A DNA stretch of 64,000 nucleotides from Mycobacteriales bacterium. Lineage in GTDB: Bacteria; Actinomycetota; Actinomycetes; Mycobacteriales; QHCE01. The notes beneath the pieces were generated by a model. It worked only from the letters and a program-made list of their open reading frames with translations, was not told where the DNA came from and made no database searches. Every line of letters begins with the position of its first letter. Position 1 is the first letter of the stretch. The position numbers were made by a program, and so were the translations under genes. Shown piece by piece: positions 1 through 8,582 of this stretch. The stretch covers positions 61,226 through 125,225 of the forward strand of contig JABFVL010000050.1 of the NCBI GenBank assembly GCA_013362805.1, written 5' to 3'.

Positions 1-470
1 AGCTGGACGCCGCAATCGTTGAGGTTCTTGCGAGCGATGGTCGGTGTAGTTTCACTGATTTAGCGGACAAGGTTGGTTTGTCGGTGTCGGCGGTGCATCA
101 GCGGGTTCGTCGCTTGGAGCAGCGCGGCATTATTCGTGGCTATACGACGCAGTTGGATTACGAGCAGCTTGGTTTGCCGTTGACTGCCTTGGTTGCTGTG
201 CGTCCGATTGATCCGGCTCAACCGGATGATTTCCCTGATCGGTTGGCACATTTGAGTGAGATTGAGTCGTGTTACAGCGTGGCCGGCGAGGACAATTATG
301 TGTTGTTGGTGCGGGTCGCAAGTCCGATGGCGTTGGAGCGGTTGTTGTTTGATGTGCGGGCGGCTGCTGGGCTTGTCACCCGCACGACGGTGGTGTTGTC
401 GACGCCGTTTGAAGGGCGGGCGGTTACTGAACGTCACCGACGTGTAGCCAGCCCCACACCTCATCATTGA
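1..470 (+). CDS. Lrp/AsnC family transcriptional regulator (5' end cut off)
   Basis: The open frame runs in from the window edge (first full codon at base 3) and ends at TGA 468-470; the true start lies outside. The visible part opens with the Lrp/AsnC winged helix-turn-helix (LADKVGLSVSAVHQRVRRLE around residues 20-39), followed by the usual GIIRGY bridge and a ligand-binding RAM domain containing AGEDNYVLLV. Members of this family sense amino acids and control amino-acid metabolism or transport genes as octamers. The effector and target here are unknown because the upstream neighbour is not in view. The 3' end overlaps a small convergent gene by 47 bp. Family assignment is firm; the specific role is not. 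Confidence 0.93.
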   Translation, partial: LDAAIVEVLASDGRCSFTDLADKVGLSVSAVHQRVRRLEQRGIIRGYTTQLDYEQLGLPLTALVAVRPIDPAQPDDFPDRLAHLSEIESCYSVAGEDNYVLLVRVASPMALERLLFDVRAAAGLVTRTTVVLSTPFEGRAVTERHRRVASPTPHH

Positions 471-552
471 TCATTCTGTCCCCACATTGTTCGCAGGGTT
501 TTTCAGCTCCGATAAAGGGTTCGTCGGTTTTCGCTTCAGTTAGCTGGCTCAT
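424..552 (-). CDS. Small CxxC protein, putative zinc-binding, 42 aa
   Basis: A 42-residue frame starts at ATG 552 with an AAAGGA ribosome site about 9 nt upstream and ends at TAA 424. The protein has one CEQCGD motif (Cys20, Cys23) followed by WGWLHVGD, so a half zinc ribbon (CxxC plus a downstream His) is possible. It overlaps the 3' end of the convergent Lrp gene by 47 bp. I do not recognise the family. The good ribosome site and protein-like composition argue for a real gene; the short length and overlap argue for caution. Confidence 0.45.
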   Translation of the reverse strand: MSQLTEAKTDEPFIGAEKPCEQCGDRMINDEVWGWLHVGDVQ

Positions 553-988
553 GTGCCTGTCCTTTCCCGTATCACCGCATGGGGGATGCCGCGGCTGCCC
601 GGGCGGGGCTGAGAACTCCAGTCTCCACCTGGTCGGGCTGGACATTACCTCTTTGTGACGTAGACGGGGGGACGTTGCTTAAAGCTATCCTTTGCGATAC
701 CTCTGCAACTTTCAACGAGCAAAAAGGATATTTGGTCTTTCGGGTGCGTTTATGGAGCGATTCTTCGTCCTGAATGTCCACTGGCGAGCCCGGGGTGATG
801 AGGGCCGTTGCATCGTGAACCGTAAATAGGTGTGCTCTCGTGGCTAATGCCGAAACACCTTCGGTAACTGAGAGTGTCGAACGGAAGATTTATCTAATTT
901 AATCTTCCGCTGCTTTTTGAGCGTTTTCGTCCGTTTTGATTGAGCTAGTGGGTAACTCCATGAGTGCGATGAGAGCCCCTGGGCCAAG
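553..988. other. Gene-free stretch with a probable structured RNA
   Basis: This 436-bp stretch has no convincing coding frame. Its 5' part should hold the promoter of the small CxxC gene on the minus strand. Bases about 826-876 can fold into nested stems: GCTCTC near 833 pairs with GAGAGT near 872, and an inner CCGA/TCGG hairpin sits between them. A terminator-like hairpin at 882-909 follows at once. Nothing matches a riboswitch class I know. The segment 910-988 should contain the promoter of the amidohydrolase gene; I see no clear -10/-35 pair. Confidence 0.35.
882..909 (+). terminator. Hairpin with T-run, putative intrinsic terminator or attenuator
   Basis: CGGAAGATT (882-890) and AATCTTCCG (901-909) are perfect inverted repeats around a 10-nt loop, followed by CTGCTTTTTG. 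No gene ends just before it on the plus strand, so it may end a small RNA or attenuate transcription into the amidohydrolase gene at 989. Confidence 0.45.
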
Positions 989-2530
989 ATGGTGACTATG
1001 ACTAGCCAGCCGACACATACGCTCTATCGCGGCGCGAGAATTGAGTCACCCGCGGTTCCCGGTGCGGACGCCATGCTCGTTAGGGGAGCAGACATCGTAT
1101 GGATGGGTAACCAGGCACAGGCACCCTCTGGGGATTTCCACATTGAACAGCTGGAGGGCATAGTGCTCCCCGCTTTCGTTGACTCACATGTGCACACCAC
1201 CGCGACGGGACTTGCTCAAACTGGTCTTGACCTGTCGCAATGTCGGGGAGCCAATGATCTGCTGGACAAACTCAGCATGCAATCAGGTGACCTGGTCATT
1301 GGTCATGGATGGGATGAGACACGATGGGAAATACCCACGTTGCCCACTCCGGCCGAACTTGATCGGGCAGCGCCAGGCACAAAAGTGTATTTGAGTCGGG
1401 TCGATGTGCACTCCGCGCTGGTATCGCCTCGCCTGCGGGCCGCCGTGGACGGGCTAGAGGGCGCGACGGGTTACAGCGCCCGCGGTGCGCTCAGCCGCGA
1501 TGCGCATCATCAGATCCGCACCCTGGTGTTGTCGGCATTGACCTCCTCGCAGCGGCGCACTGTACAAAGCGGCACTCTTACCCATGCGGCACGTCGTGGT
1601 GTTGGCGCGATCCATGAATGTGGTGGACCGCTTATCTCGGGTGAGGATGATTTCACTGAACTGCTCGCGCTTGCCAAGTCTCAGGGTGGCGTGGAGGTTA
1701 CGGGATTTTGGGGAGAGTTTGACCCGCGGAAAGCCCGAGAGATGGGGGCGGTCAGCGCCGGAGGAGATCTTTTCGTCGATGGTTCGTTTGGCTCTCGAAC
1801 AGCACTCCTGCGTGAGCCTTACACCGATGATGCCGGTCGTGGGTTTTCCTACACCCATGTCGATGAGATCGCACAACACCTGGTCGCATGTGTACGGGAG
1901 AACATCGCGGCGGGATTCCACGCGATCGGTGATGCGGCCATTGCTGCTGTCTTGGAGGGCTATGCCAAGGCTGCCGCGACAGTAGGTACCACCGCATTGC
2001 GCGAGGGTCGTCACCGGCTAGAGCACGCCGAGCTCCTTGACGCTGGGCTGATTCGCGGTCTTGTCGAATATGGGCTCACCGTCAGTGCGCAACCCGCGTT
2101 TGACGCTAGGTGGGGTGGACCGGGGGGAATGCACGAGCAGCGCTTGGGTGCGGGTCGGGCAGCGCAACTCAACCCACTCGCCGCTTTGTATAACGTGGGC
2201 GTCCCCGTAGTGTTTGGTTCTGATTCGCCAGTGACCCCCATCGCGCCATGGGCGGCACTTCGAGGAGCTTGTCGGCCGCATCATGAGCAACACGCGGTGA
2301 GCGTCAAAACGGCTTTCGCGGCGCATACGCGAGCACCGTGGCGTTCAATCGGTAATGACAGCTGTGGGGTTTTGGCACCCGGAGCGCTCGCAAGTTTTGC
2401 CGTGTGGCGCGCTGATGACATTGCGGATCCGTCCGCGTTGTTGCGTGCGGTCGTGGATAGCGAAGAGGATCCGATGTGTGAGCGCACAGTCGTGCGCGGC
2501 AGAGACGTTTTTCGCGCCGATGTCGGCTAG
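989..2530 (+). CDS. Amidohydrolase family protein (YtcJ-like)
   Basis: A 513-residue metal-dependent hydrolase of the amidohydrolase superfamily, YtcJ/Amidohydro_3 branch. The metal-binding HxH sits in DSHVHTT (His67, His69), further ligands are expected in FHAIGDAA and EHAELLD, and the catalytic Asp in FGSDSPVTPIAPW near the C-terminus. Length agrees with the roughly 500-550 residues usual for the family, whose members hydrolyse amide or related bonds of small exocyclic substrates. The substrate cannot be deduced. ATG 989 is used; ATG 998 is equally possible because neither has a strong ribosome site. The gene stands alone, with a 513-bp gap downstream. Confidence 0.9.
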   Translation: MVTMTSQPTHTLYRGARIESPAVPGADAMLVRGADIVWMGNQAQAPSGDFHIEQLEGIVLPAFVDSHVHTTATGLAQTGLDLSQCRGANDLLDKLSMQSGDLVIGHGWDETRWEIPTLPTPAELDRAAPGTKVYLSRVDVHSALVSPRLRAAVDGLEGATGYSARGALSRDAHHQIRTLVLSALTSSQRRTVQSGTLTHAARRGVGAIHECGGPLISGEDDFTELLALAKSQGGVEVTGFWGEFDPRKAREMGAVSAGGDLFVDGSFGSRTALLREPYTDDAGRGFSYTHVDEIAQHLVACVRENIAAGFHAIGDAAIAAVLEGYAKAAATVGTTALREGRHRLEHAELLDAGLIRGLVEYGLTVSAQPAFDARWGGPGGMHEQRLGAGRAAQLNPLAALYNVGVPVVFGSDSPVTPIAPWAALRGACRPHHEQHAVSVKTAFAAHTRAPWRSIGNDSCGVLAPGALASFAVWRADDIADPSALLRAVVDSEEDPMCERTVVRGRDVFRADVG

Positions 2531-3043
2531 CCGATATCACTAAGTTCGGCGGGAATTGTCGTTAGACACTCGAAGACATCGCTTTTTTGTTACGACACGC
2601 CGACTCACGGTGACCGCGCATTTGAGCTGGTCGTGCTGGATGACCTGGTGAAATATGGGAAACCACAGCTAGTGGCTGTTTGACTTTTCGCAATATGTCA
2701 CTACTGTCACATTTGTCTCACTTGGGGGCGACCAGCCGACGGTCTGTTCCAGTACGAGCTGGGCACGTGGCGCATCGCGCTACCGGGGCCAGCCCAGTAA
2801 GTCCAGGAAGAGAACGGCGACGTCGCGGTCGAATACGCGCGTACACGAGGGGGCAGGCGAGGCCAGTAGACAACGACACTGAACACGCAGCCAGCGTGAG
2901 CTTCACCGTTAGTGAAGTAAATCGTTCGGTGTCGGTCCGAAGACTTCAATTGCCGATCACGTTTACGCGAATAGCTAGAGCACGGAGCGCGGCCAAGCCA
3001 ACCAGCTGGGGTCGCGCTCCTGCCATGTATCCACGCAGTAAGA
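2531..3043. other. 513-bp gap, no gene recognised
   Basis: I see no convincing coding frame; the frames present on both strands read arginine-rich, frame-shifted sequence without ribosome sites. Two sequence features are visible. GTCAC-like direct repeats spaced 9-11 bp apart lie at about 2697-2720, and a dyad TTCAC-N5-GTGAA lies at 2902-2916. The latter could be an operator for lnt, but no regulator is adjacent. The 3' part presumably holds the lnt promoter. Confidence 0.4.
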
Positions 3044-4573
3044 ATGGCAACTATGAGCGCCCCAAAGCCACTCCTGCCGACGAGATACGCAATCGCTTTG
3101 GGCGTGCTCTCTGGGCTAGCTGCCCTGTTGGCCTTTCCCCGCTTCAATCTCTGGTTCACAGCGCCCATCGCTGTAGCCGCATTGTGTGTGGCCACCTACG
3201 GTCAACGCCCACGTGTCGCGGCGGCCGCTGGGTTCGGACACGGCGCGGGACTTTTCGTCCCGATACTGCATTGGACAGGCCTATATGTGGGAGCGTTTCC
3301 ATGGCTCACCCTGGCCGCGGTCCAAGCCCTCTACTTCCTCCCACTAGGCATGGCACTCGCGTTCACAACTCATCGGATCAAACGCTGGCTTATACCGCCG
3401 GCTGTGGCCACGTTGTGGCTCCTGCAAGAAGCGATACGAGGACGCGCCCCCTTCGGGGGATTTCCGTGGGCCAAACTCGCGTTCAGCCAAGCTGATGCGC
3501 CCACCCTCAACTGGGCATCTATCGGGGGAGCGCCATTGGTGAGCGCGATCGTCGCTTTCGTAGGCGGCGCTCTATTTCTCGCCCTGCTATATGCACCGGA
3601 CAAGCACTGCGCATTCACCACAGCGGCGACCCTAGGGGCTCTGGGACTCATGGGGGTAGGCGCGCTCGTCCCACTAGATCAGCCTGATGGAAAACAACTG
3701 ACGGTCGCGGTGGTGCAAGGGAACGTGCCGCGCGCCGGTTTGGAGTTCAACGCACAACGTCAGGCCGTGTTGAACAACCATATTCAGGGCACCCTTGATC
3801 TGGCCGAGGAAGTCCGCCAAGGGAAGCACCCGCAACCAGACATTGTTATTTGGCCAGAGAACGCATCCGATATCGACCCACTCATTGATGAACAAGCCGG
3901 TGCGATGATCACCAACGCGGCTCAGATGGTAAAAGCGCCAATTTTGGTGGGTGCCGTGCTCGATGGCCCCGGAAGCCGCATTCGCAACGCGGGCATTGTG
4001 TGGTCACCTGAGACTGGGCCCGGGCAGACCTACATCAAACAGCATCCAGTGCCCTTCGCCGAATACGTGCCCTACCGCAAACAACTGCGGTACATCACCA
4101 AGAAAGTCGACTTGGTGCGCAGGGACTTTGTTCCCGGCACTTCGTCAGGGGTGCTCCGTATTGGTGATGCGCGCATCGGCGATGTCATCTGCTTTGAGGT
4201 CGCCTATGACGGCTTGGTCGCGCAAACAGTGCAAGAAGGGGCCCAACTGTTGGTCGTTCAAACCAACAACGCCACATTCGGCCGCTCTGCCGAAAGTGCG
4301 CAGCAGCTGGCCATGGTCCGGCTGCGGGCGGTGGAACACGGGCGCTATTCGATCATGGCCTCGACCACGGGCACCTCGGCGATCGTGAACGCTGAAGGCG
4401 AAGTTGAGCAGTCGACACCGCTATTCACCGCCCGAATATTGACCGCTACCGTGCGGTTGAGCGACCAAAGTACCATTGCGACCAGGTTTGGCCTCTGGCA
4501 AGAAATGCTGTGGTGTGCTGGGGCGGTTGTGGTGCTGGGCTATGCCGTGTGGAGGCGTCAGATCGGCCGGTAG
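3044..4573 (+). CDS. lnt: Apolipoprotein N-acyltransferase
   Basis: Lnt adds the third (amide-linked) acyl chain to the N-terminal cysteine of lipoproteins at the outer face of the membrane. The 509-residue protein has about six N-terminal membrane segments (residues 15-215), a nitrilase-like domain (about 225-470) and a final membrane segment near the C-terminus. The catalytic triad is visible: Glu272 in WPEN, Lys332 in YIKQHPVPFAEYVPYR and Cys383 in ICFE. The gene is 9 bp upstream of fxsA and close to rbpA and the mannose-phosphate synthase. In M. tuberculosis, Lnt and Ppm are fused in one protein (Ppm1); here they are separate genes. The ATG at 3053 is an alternative start. Confidence 0.96.
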   Translation: MATMSAPKPLLPTRYAIALGVLSGLAALLAFPRFNLWFTAPIAVAALCVATYGQRPRVAAAAGFGHGAGLFVPILHWTGLYVGAFPWLTLAAVQALYFLPLGMALAFTTHRIKRWLIPPAVATLWLLQEAIRGRAPFGGFPWAKLAFSQADAPTLNWASIGGAPLVSAIVAFVGGALFLALLYAPDKHCAFTTAATLGALGLMGVGALVPLDQPDGKQLTVAVVQGNVPRAGLEFNAQRQAVLNNHIQGTLDLAEEVRQGKHPQPDIVIWPENASDIDPLIDEQAGAMITNAAQMVKAPILVGAVLDGPGSRIRNAGIVWSPETGPGQTYIKQHPVPFAEYVPYRKQLRYITKKVDLVRRDFVPGTSSGVLRIGDARIGDVICFEVAYDGLVAQTVQEGAQLLVVQTNNATFGRSAESAQQLAMVRLRAVEHGRYSIMASTTGTSAIVNAEGEVEQSTPLFTARILTATVRLSDQSTIATRFGLWQEMLWCAGAVVVLGYAVWRRQIGR

Positions 4574-4582
4574 GCTCATGTC

Positions 4583-5065
4583 ATGCGGGTTTTTGCAGTG
4601 ATCGTCGTACTGTTCTTGGTCGGCGCGATCCTCGATTTGGCCTTGCTGGTGTATATCGCTAGCCAGACAAGTGCCGTGGTGGTGGCGTTGTGGATCCTAG
4701 GTGCCGCGCTGTTGGGCTCTTGGTTGATGAAACGGCAAGGCCGGCGCGCGTGGCGGGCGGTGCGGGAAGCCGTTAACGCCGGGCAATTGCCAGCGAAAGA
4801 AGCGATCGCGGCGCTGCTGATCTACGTTGGTGGGCTCGCGCTCATGTTCCCCGGGCCACTTTCAGATGTGGTGGGGCTGCTGCTGATGGTGCCGTTGGTG
4901 CGTCGGGCCGCCGCCGGGGGCGTCGCCTGGATGTTTATGCGCCGGGTGCCCATGCCTATGCCACCGAGTGGGCACACGATTCGAGTTGATTCAGATCGGG
5001 ATCCCACTGCCCGCCCGGCACCTGGCAAGGTGATCGAGGGGACAGTGGCCGAACCCGACCGTTGA
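4583..5065 (+). CDS. fxsA: FxsA family membrane protein
   Basis: A 160-residue cytoplasmic-membrane protein with two N-terminal membrane segments (residues 3-25 and 31-48), a conserved loop, and a third hydrophobic stretch with the FxsA signature PGPLSDVVGLLLMVP (about 91-105). The tail is polar and basic. E. coli FxsA overexpression relieves phage F exclusion of T7; its cellular role is not settled. It follows lnt after 9 bp, so the two are probably co-transcribed, and it ends 3 bp from the convergent rbpA stop. The neighbourhood fxsA-rbpA-ppm is also found in mycobacteria. Confidence 0.93.
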   Translation: MRVFAVIVVLFLVGAILDLALLVYIASQTSAVVVALWILGAALLGSWLMKRQGRRAWRAVREAVNAGQLPAKEAIAALLIYVGGLALMFPGPLSDVVGLLLMVPLVRRAAAGGVAWMFMRRVPMPMPPSGHTIRVDSDRDPTARPAPGKVIEGTVAEPDR

Positions 5066-5068
5066 GGG

Positions 5069-5410
5069 CTACTTCGTTCCGCGCCGGGTGCGAAGTAGTT
5101 CCAAGCGTTCTTCTAGAACATCTTCTAGTTCATCGGTGCTTCGGCGCTCCAGAAGCATGTCCCAGTGGGTGCGCGGCGGCTTAATTTTCTTTTCCTCTGG
5201 ACGTTCCCCGTCCACGATCCGCGCCACGCTGCCGTCAAAACGGCATTCCCAGGTGGGTGGCACCTCCGCGTCGGCCGCGAAAGGCACCGAAAATCGGTGA
5301 CCCTGTGGGCAGGCGTATTCCCGCTCCTGCCTGGCCACTAGCTCGGTGTTTCGTTCCGTTTCATAACTGACAGCTCCTAGTCGGCTGCCACGCAAAGTAC
5401 GTTCGGCCAT
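5069..5410 (-). CDS. rbpA: RNA polymerase-binding protein RbpA
   Basis: RbpA is an actinobacterial general transcription factor that binds RNA polymerase and the principal sigma factor and stabilises the open promoter complex. The 113-residue protein starts MAERTLRGSRLG, has a central core with CPQGH and WECRFDG (zinc-ribbon-like fold), a basic linker, and the C-terminal sigma-interaction helix beginning HWDMLLERRS. Length fits the family (about 110-125). A perfect sigma-R type promoter lies about 80 bp upstream, as reported for Streptomyces rbpA, suggesting induction by thiol-oxidative stress. Confidence 0.97.
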   Translation of the reverse strand: MAERTLRGSRLGAVSYETERNTELVARQEREYACPQGHRFSVPFAADAEVPPTWECRFDGSVARIVDGERPEEKKIKPPRTHWDMLLERRSTDELEDVLEERLELLRTRRGTK

Positions 5411-5490
5411 GTTGCTCCCCTCCCGCCGCTGGTTGTCGTCGCACCGGCCGGTTTGATAACAATGCCCGCCCAGTGGGCAACCCTAGTGAC

Positions 5491-5516
5491 AACATCGGCT
5501 GATACCGACCTATTCC
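5491..5516 (-). promoter_or_regulatory. Sigma-R (SigR/SigH) type promoter of rbpA
   Basis: On the minus strand GGAAT (5516-5512) and GTT (5493-5491) are separated by exactly 18 bases, the consensus of SigR in Streptomyces and SigH in mycobacteria. It lies about 80 bp upstream of the rbpA ATG at 5410. Streptomyces coelicolor rbpA is a known SigR target, which supports the call. The rest of the 328-bp gap (5411-5738) should also hold the promoter for the divergent mannose-phosphate synthase gene; I see no clear consensus for that one. Confidence 0.75.
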
Positions 5517-5738
5517 TTAGGTCCTGAGAATTATGCCGGTATGAAGCACCGACTAGTTAATAGTTAACACCTATTGCGTGCGCGTGGCGGGAGCGGTCTA
5601 CCCGAATGCCCTAGCCCTGGGTCGCCCAACGGTATCGTTACGGCACCCAGTACGTATAAAACCGGGCGGCATATACGGACTGTGTTGCTTTAAGGTACAA
5701 CGCGCAACCCCGATACCTGCCTGCCTGCGAAGGGAATC

Positions 5739-6542
5739 ATGACCAGTAACGTGGAAACGGTGGCCCCCCATCCCGCCGCCGTGGAACTTCCAGAACCGTG
5801 GCGCTCAGCTGCCGTCACCGTGGTGATTCCCACCTACAACGAAGCGGCCAACCTTCCCAATGCCATCGCCGCCCTGATGGCATTGCCACTGCCCGGACTC
5901 AGAGTCTTGGTCGCAGATGACAATAGCCCTGATGGCACCGGAAAAATCGCCGACGAGCTCGCCGAAAAATACGGTGAGAACCGAATCGTGCCCTTGCACC
6001 GCACTGGCCCCAAAGGCCTCGGCCGTGCCTATATCGAAGGCATCGATGAGGCTCTCAAACTCGGCGCCGAATTCATTGTGCAAATGGACGCCGATTTGTC
6101 ACATCCACCCGAGGCCATTCCGGGCATGTTGGGCGTGATGTTTTCGACCAACGCGGATGTCGTCGTGGGCAGCAGATACGTGACCGGGGGACAGCTGGAC
6201 TCCAGCTGGGGAAAACGACGTCGCGCGCTATCGGCCTGGGCTAACTTTTATGTCCGCACCGTCACTGGAATGCGCATTCGAGATGTCACCGCCGGCTTCA
6301 AAATTTGGTCCCGGCAAACCTTGCTGGATCTTTCCCTGCAAACCTTGCACAGCAATGGCTACAGTTTCCAGGTGGAAATGCACTACCGGGCGACGCTGTG
6401 GGGCAAGCGCATCCTGGAAGTGCCGATCAAGTTTCAAGACCGGGAAGCCGGCGCATCCAAAATGAGTGTGGCCGTGCAGCTCGAATCGGCAGTCATGCCA
6501 TTTAAGCTCCGGTGGCAAAACCGAGATTTCAAGCAAAAATAG
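5739..6542 (+). CDS. ppm1: Polyprenol monophosphomannose synthase (GT2 family)
   Basis: The enzyme transfers mannose from GDP-mannose to polyprenyl phosphate; polyprenyl-phosphomannose then serves extracytoplasmic protein O-mannosylation and lipoglycan synthesis. The 267-residue protein is one GT2 domain: VVIPTYNEAANLP (about 29-41), ADDNSPDGTG, the metal-binding DAD in QMDADLSHPP, and the typical YSFQVEMHYRA near 210. There are no membrane segments. It corresponds to the C-terminal half of M. tuberculosis Ppm1, with lnt encoded separately 1.2 kb away. A GAAGGGA ribosome site precedes the ATG. Confidence 0.94.
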   Translation: MTSNVETVAPHPAAVELPEPWRSAAVTVVIPTYNEAANLPNAIAALMALPLPGLRVLVADDNSPDGTGKIADELAEKYGENRIVPLHRTGPKGLGRAYIEGIDEALKLGAEFIVQMDADLSHPPEAIPGMLGVMFSTNADVVVGSRYVTGGQLDSSWGKRRRALSAWANFYVRTVTGMRIRDVTAGFKIWSRQTLLDLSLQTLHSNGYSFQVEMHYRATLWGKRILEVPIKFQDREAGASKMSVAVQLESAVMPFKLRWQNRDFKQK

Positions 6543-6647
6543 TGAGAACCCTGCGGAAATGACCGGCACCGAACGTCGTTAATCTGCCGCACAGTATCGT
6601 GTCTGATCGGACAACCGGACGCCACAAGAAGGGGAGAGCCGCAACAT

Positions 6648-8051
6648 ATGCGTGCGCTATCAATCGACTTCGGGACGTCTAACACCGTCGCCATTGTTGG
6701 TAACAACGGCAGTGCCCCACGTCCGCTGCTGTTCGACGGCTCACCCATGCTGCCCTCAGCTGTCTATCTGGAAACAACCGGCGCGATGCTCGTCGGTCGC
6801 GACGCCGAACGCAACGCTCGAGTAGACCCCACTCGTTTTGAACCCAACCCGAAACGCCGCATCGATGACGGCGTAGTGTTTTTGGGCGATCAGGAATTAG
6901 CCGCCACCGCACTGATTTCTCAAGTGTTGACCCGAGTTGCCACCGAAGCGCGGCGCCAACTGGGCGGCAACCCCGCCCAAGTGCGCATGACCCACCCAGC
7001 TAGATGGGGCGAACATCGACGCCAAGCGCTGCTACAGGCCGCCAAAGCAGCCGGGCTTCCGCAACCGCAGCTCATCGCTGAACCAGTGGCCGCCGCCTCC
7101 TACTTCACCGCGATGCTGGGAACTCAGGTCGCCCAAGGCCACGCCATGGGCATCTACGACCTGGGCGGCGGCACCTTCGATGCCACCGTTGTCCGTCGCA
7201 CCCCGCAGGGATTCGAAGTGCTCGCCGAAGGCGGGCTCCCCGATGTCGGTGGCTTGGACTTTGACCACGCCATCATCGAGCACCTTGGCAAAATCTATTC
7301 CGCCTCCCACAGCGACCAGTGGGAACGGCTCATGTCTCCCACCGATGGGGCGGACCGTAGATATCGCAGAATGCTGTGGGAAGACGCGCGAGGCACCAAA
7401 GAGATGCTGTCTCGCGCCTCACAAGCCGACATTCACCTGCCAGCCCTGGAAGTAGACGCGCACCTCACCCGTGACGAGCTAGAAAACCTGATCAAGCCGA
7501 TGCTGGAACGCACCGTCTTGTGTCTGCAAAGCACCATCGAAGCCGCGCGGCTCGCGCCCCGTGAGCTAGTGGGCATTTTCCTGGTGGGCGGTTCAAGCCG
7601 TATCCCACTGGCGGCGGCGACCATCCACTCGCAACTGGGGGTTGCTCCCACAACGCTGGAGCAGCCCGAAACCGTTGTCGCCGAGGGCGCTCTGCGGATG
7701 GGTGGCGGGGTTCCCAGAACTCAGGCGAATCCAGCCCCAGTGTCTGGACCCGGGCAAGCCTCGGCGCCGCCCATGCAGCAGCGTCCGCCGGTTTCCCCGC
7801 CGCCCATGCAAGCCCCACGACCACCCGTACACAATCCACGACCCACCCCAGCACCACCACGGCAAGCCCCGCCAGCCACACCCCGCCCACCTGTGCAGCA
7901 GCGCCCTATTGCGCCTCGCCCCGTGCCGCGTCCACCAGCGCGGCAAAGCCAACCTCAAAACAAGACCGAACCCGCCGTCATTTTCGGCGCAATCGTCGCC
8001 GCCGTGCTGTTCGTCGTACTGATCGTTGTGGTGGTATTCGCAGCGAAATAG
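6648..8051 (+). CDS. Membrane-anchored Hsp70-like ATPase without substrate-binding domain
   Basis: A 467-residue protein whose first ~350 residues form an Hsp70/actin-fold ATPase: phosphate-1 loop IDFGTSNTVA (6-15), phosphate-2 GIYDLGGGTFDATVV and adenosine motif FLVGGSSRIPLA. The DnaK substrate-binding domain and helical lid are missing. In their place is a proline-rich linker (about 355-435) and one C-terminal membrane segment (about 442-464) ending in a short tail, so the ATPase faces the cytoplasm. GGGGAGAG precedes the ATG. The stop codon is directly adjacent to the end of the convergent operon that encodes a GrpE-like protein and two dynamin-like GTPases. I infer a specialised, membrane-bound chaperone-like partner of that operon. 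No CIRCE or HAIR box is visible upstream. Confidence 0.88.
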   Translation: MRALSIDFGTSNTVAIVGNNGSAPRPLLFDGSPMLPSAVYLETTGAMLVGRDAERNARVDPTRFEPNPKRRIDDGVVFLGDQELAATALISQVLTRVATEARRQLGGNPAQVRMTHPARWGEHRRQALLQAAKAAGLPQPQLIAEPVAAASYFTAMLGTQVAQGHAMGIYDLGGGTFDATVVRRTPQGFEVLAEGGLPDVGGLDFDHAIIEHLGKIYSASHSDQWERLMSPTDGADRRYRRMLWEDARGTKEMLSRASQADIHLPALEVDAHLTRDELENLIKPMLERTVLCLQSTIEAARLAPRELVGIFLVGGSSRIPLAAATIHSQLGVAPTTLEQPETVVAEGALRMGGGVPRTQANPAPVSGPGQASAPPMQQRPPVSPPPMQAPRPPVHNPRPTPAPPRQAPPATPRPPVQQRPIAPRPVPRPPARQSQPQNKTEPAVIFGAIVAAVLFVVLIVVVVFAAK

Positions 8052-8582
8052 CTAGCCGAGCCAATGGTGCGACAGAGCGGACAACGCCGGATCATCGGAT
8101 GCCCGCAAAGCCTGAGCATCGGAATATTGCTCATCCGACAAACTGTTGAGCAGCTCCGCCTCACTTGCCATTGGAATATCAAAAACTTCCGAGGGGGCAT
8201 CGCCAATAAAGGACGCATCTGACCACGGTGCACCATCGGCAGGCGTTGGAAGCTGATCGTGCATCAAATCAATAGGCTCGAACACCGGAACGGGTTCATC
8301 GAAATCGACCGCGTCAACCAGCGCATACTGTGACTCTTCTGATGACGTCAGCGTCTCGTGCACCTCGTCGAAAGATGGCGGCTCGTCCGACAAATCGGCA
8401 TCCAAGTTCAACGCCTCAACCTCGGCTGCGGAGCTTTCCACCTCCCAAGGCTGGTCAGCCTCCGAAAAATCCACGTCGGGAGCGTCATACAGCTCGGCAT
8501 CTTCTGGACCCAGTTCTGAGTCCAGTTCAGTGTCCGGGCCCAGATCGTCATCGGGCAGGTCAGGCAGTTCCGGATCCACCAC
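8052..8582 (-). CDS. Highly acidic protein of unknown function, last gene of the dynamin operon
   Basis: About 176 residues, very rich in Asp and Glu and repeatedly interrupted by Pro and aromatic residues, so largely disordered. No domain is recognised. The frame is open up to 8645, but the first ~20 residues there are basic and read the alternate frame of the dynamin gene. GTG at 8582 with GGGAGG five bases upstream is the more likely start (GTG 8579 also fits). It overlaps the 3' end of the upstream dynamin gene by about 20 bp and is therefore probably translationally coupled. A charged adaptor or calcium buffer for the dynamin/Hsp70 machinery is a guess only. Confidence 0.6.
   Translation of the reverse strand: MVDPELPDLPDDDLGPDTELDSELGPEDAELYDAPDVDFSEADQPWEVESSAAEVEALNLDADLSDEPPSFDEVHETLTSSEESQYALVDAVDFDEPVPVFEPIDLMHDQLPTPADGAPWSDASFIGDAPSEVFDIPMASEAELLNSLSDEQYSDAQALRASDDPALSALSHHWLG

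Noticed and set aside
1454..2014. Long minus-strand frame inside the amidohydrolase gene
   Set aside because: Shadow frame of a well-supported gene; no family likeness.
2680..3495. Long plus-strand open frame overlapping the start of lnt
   Set aside because: It reads an arginine-rich alternate frame of lnt and non-coding DNA, with no ribosome site and no family likeness.
6543..6647. CIRCE or HAIR heat-shock operator before the Hsp70-like gene
   Set aside because: Neither inverted repeat is present in the 105-bp gap.
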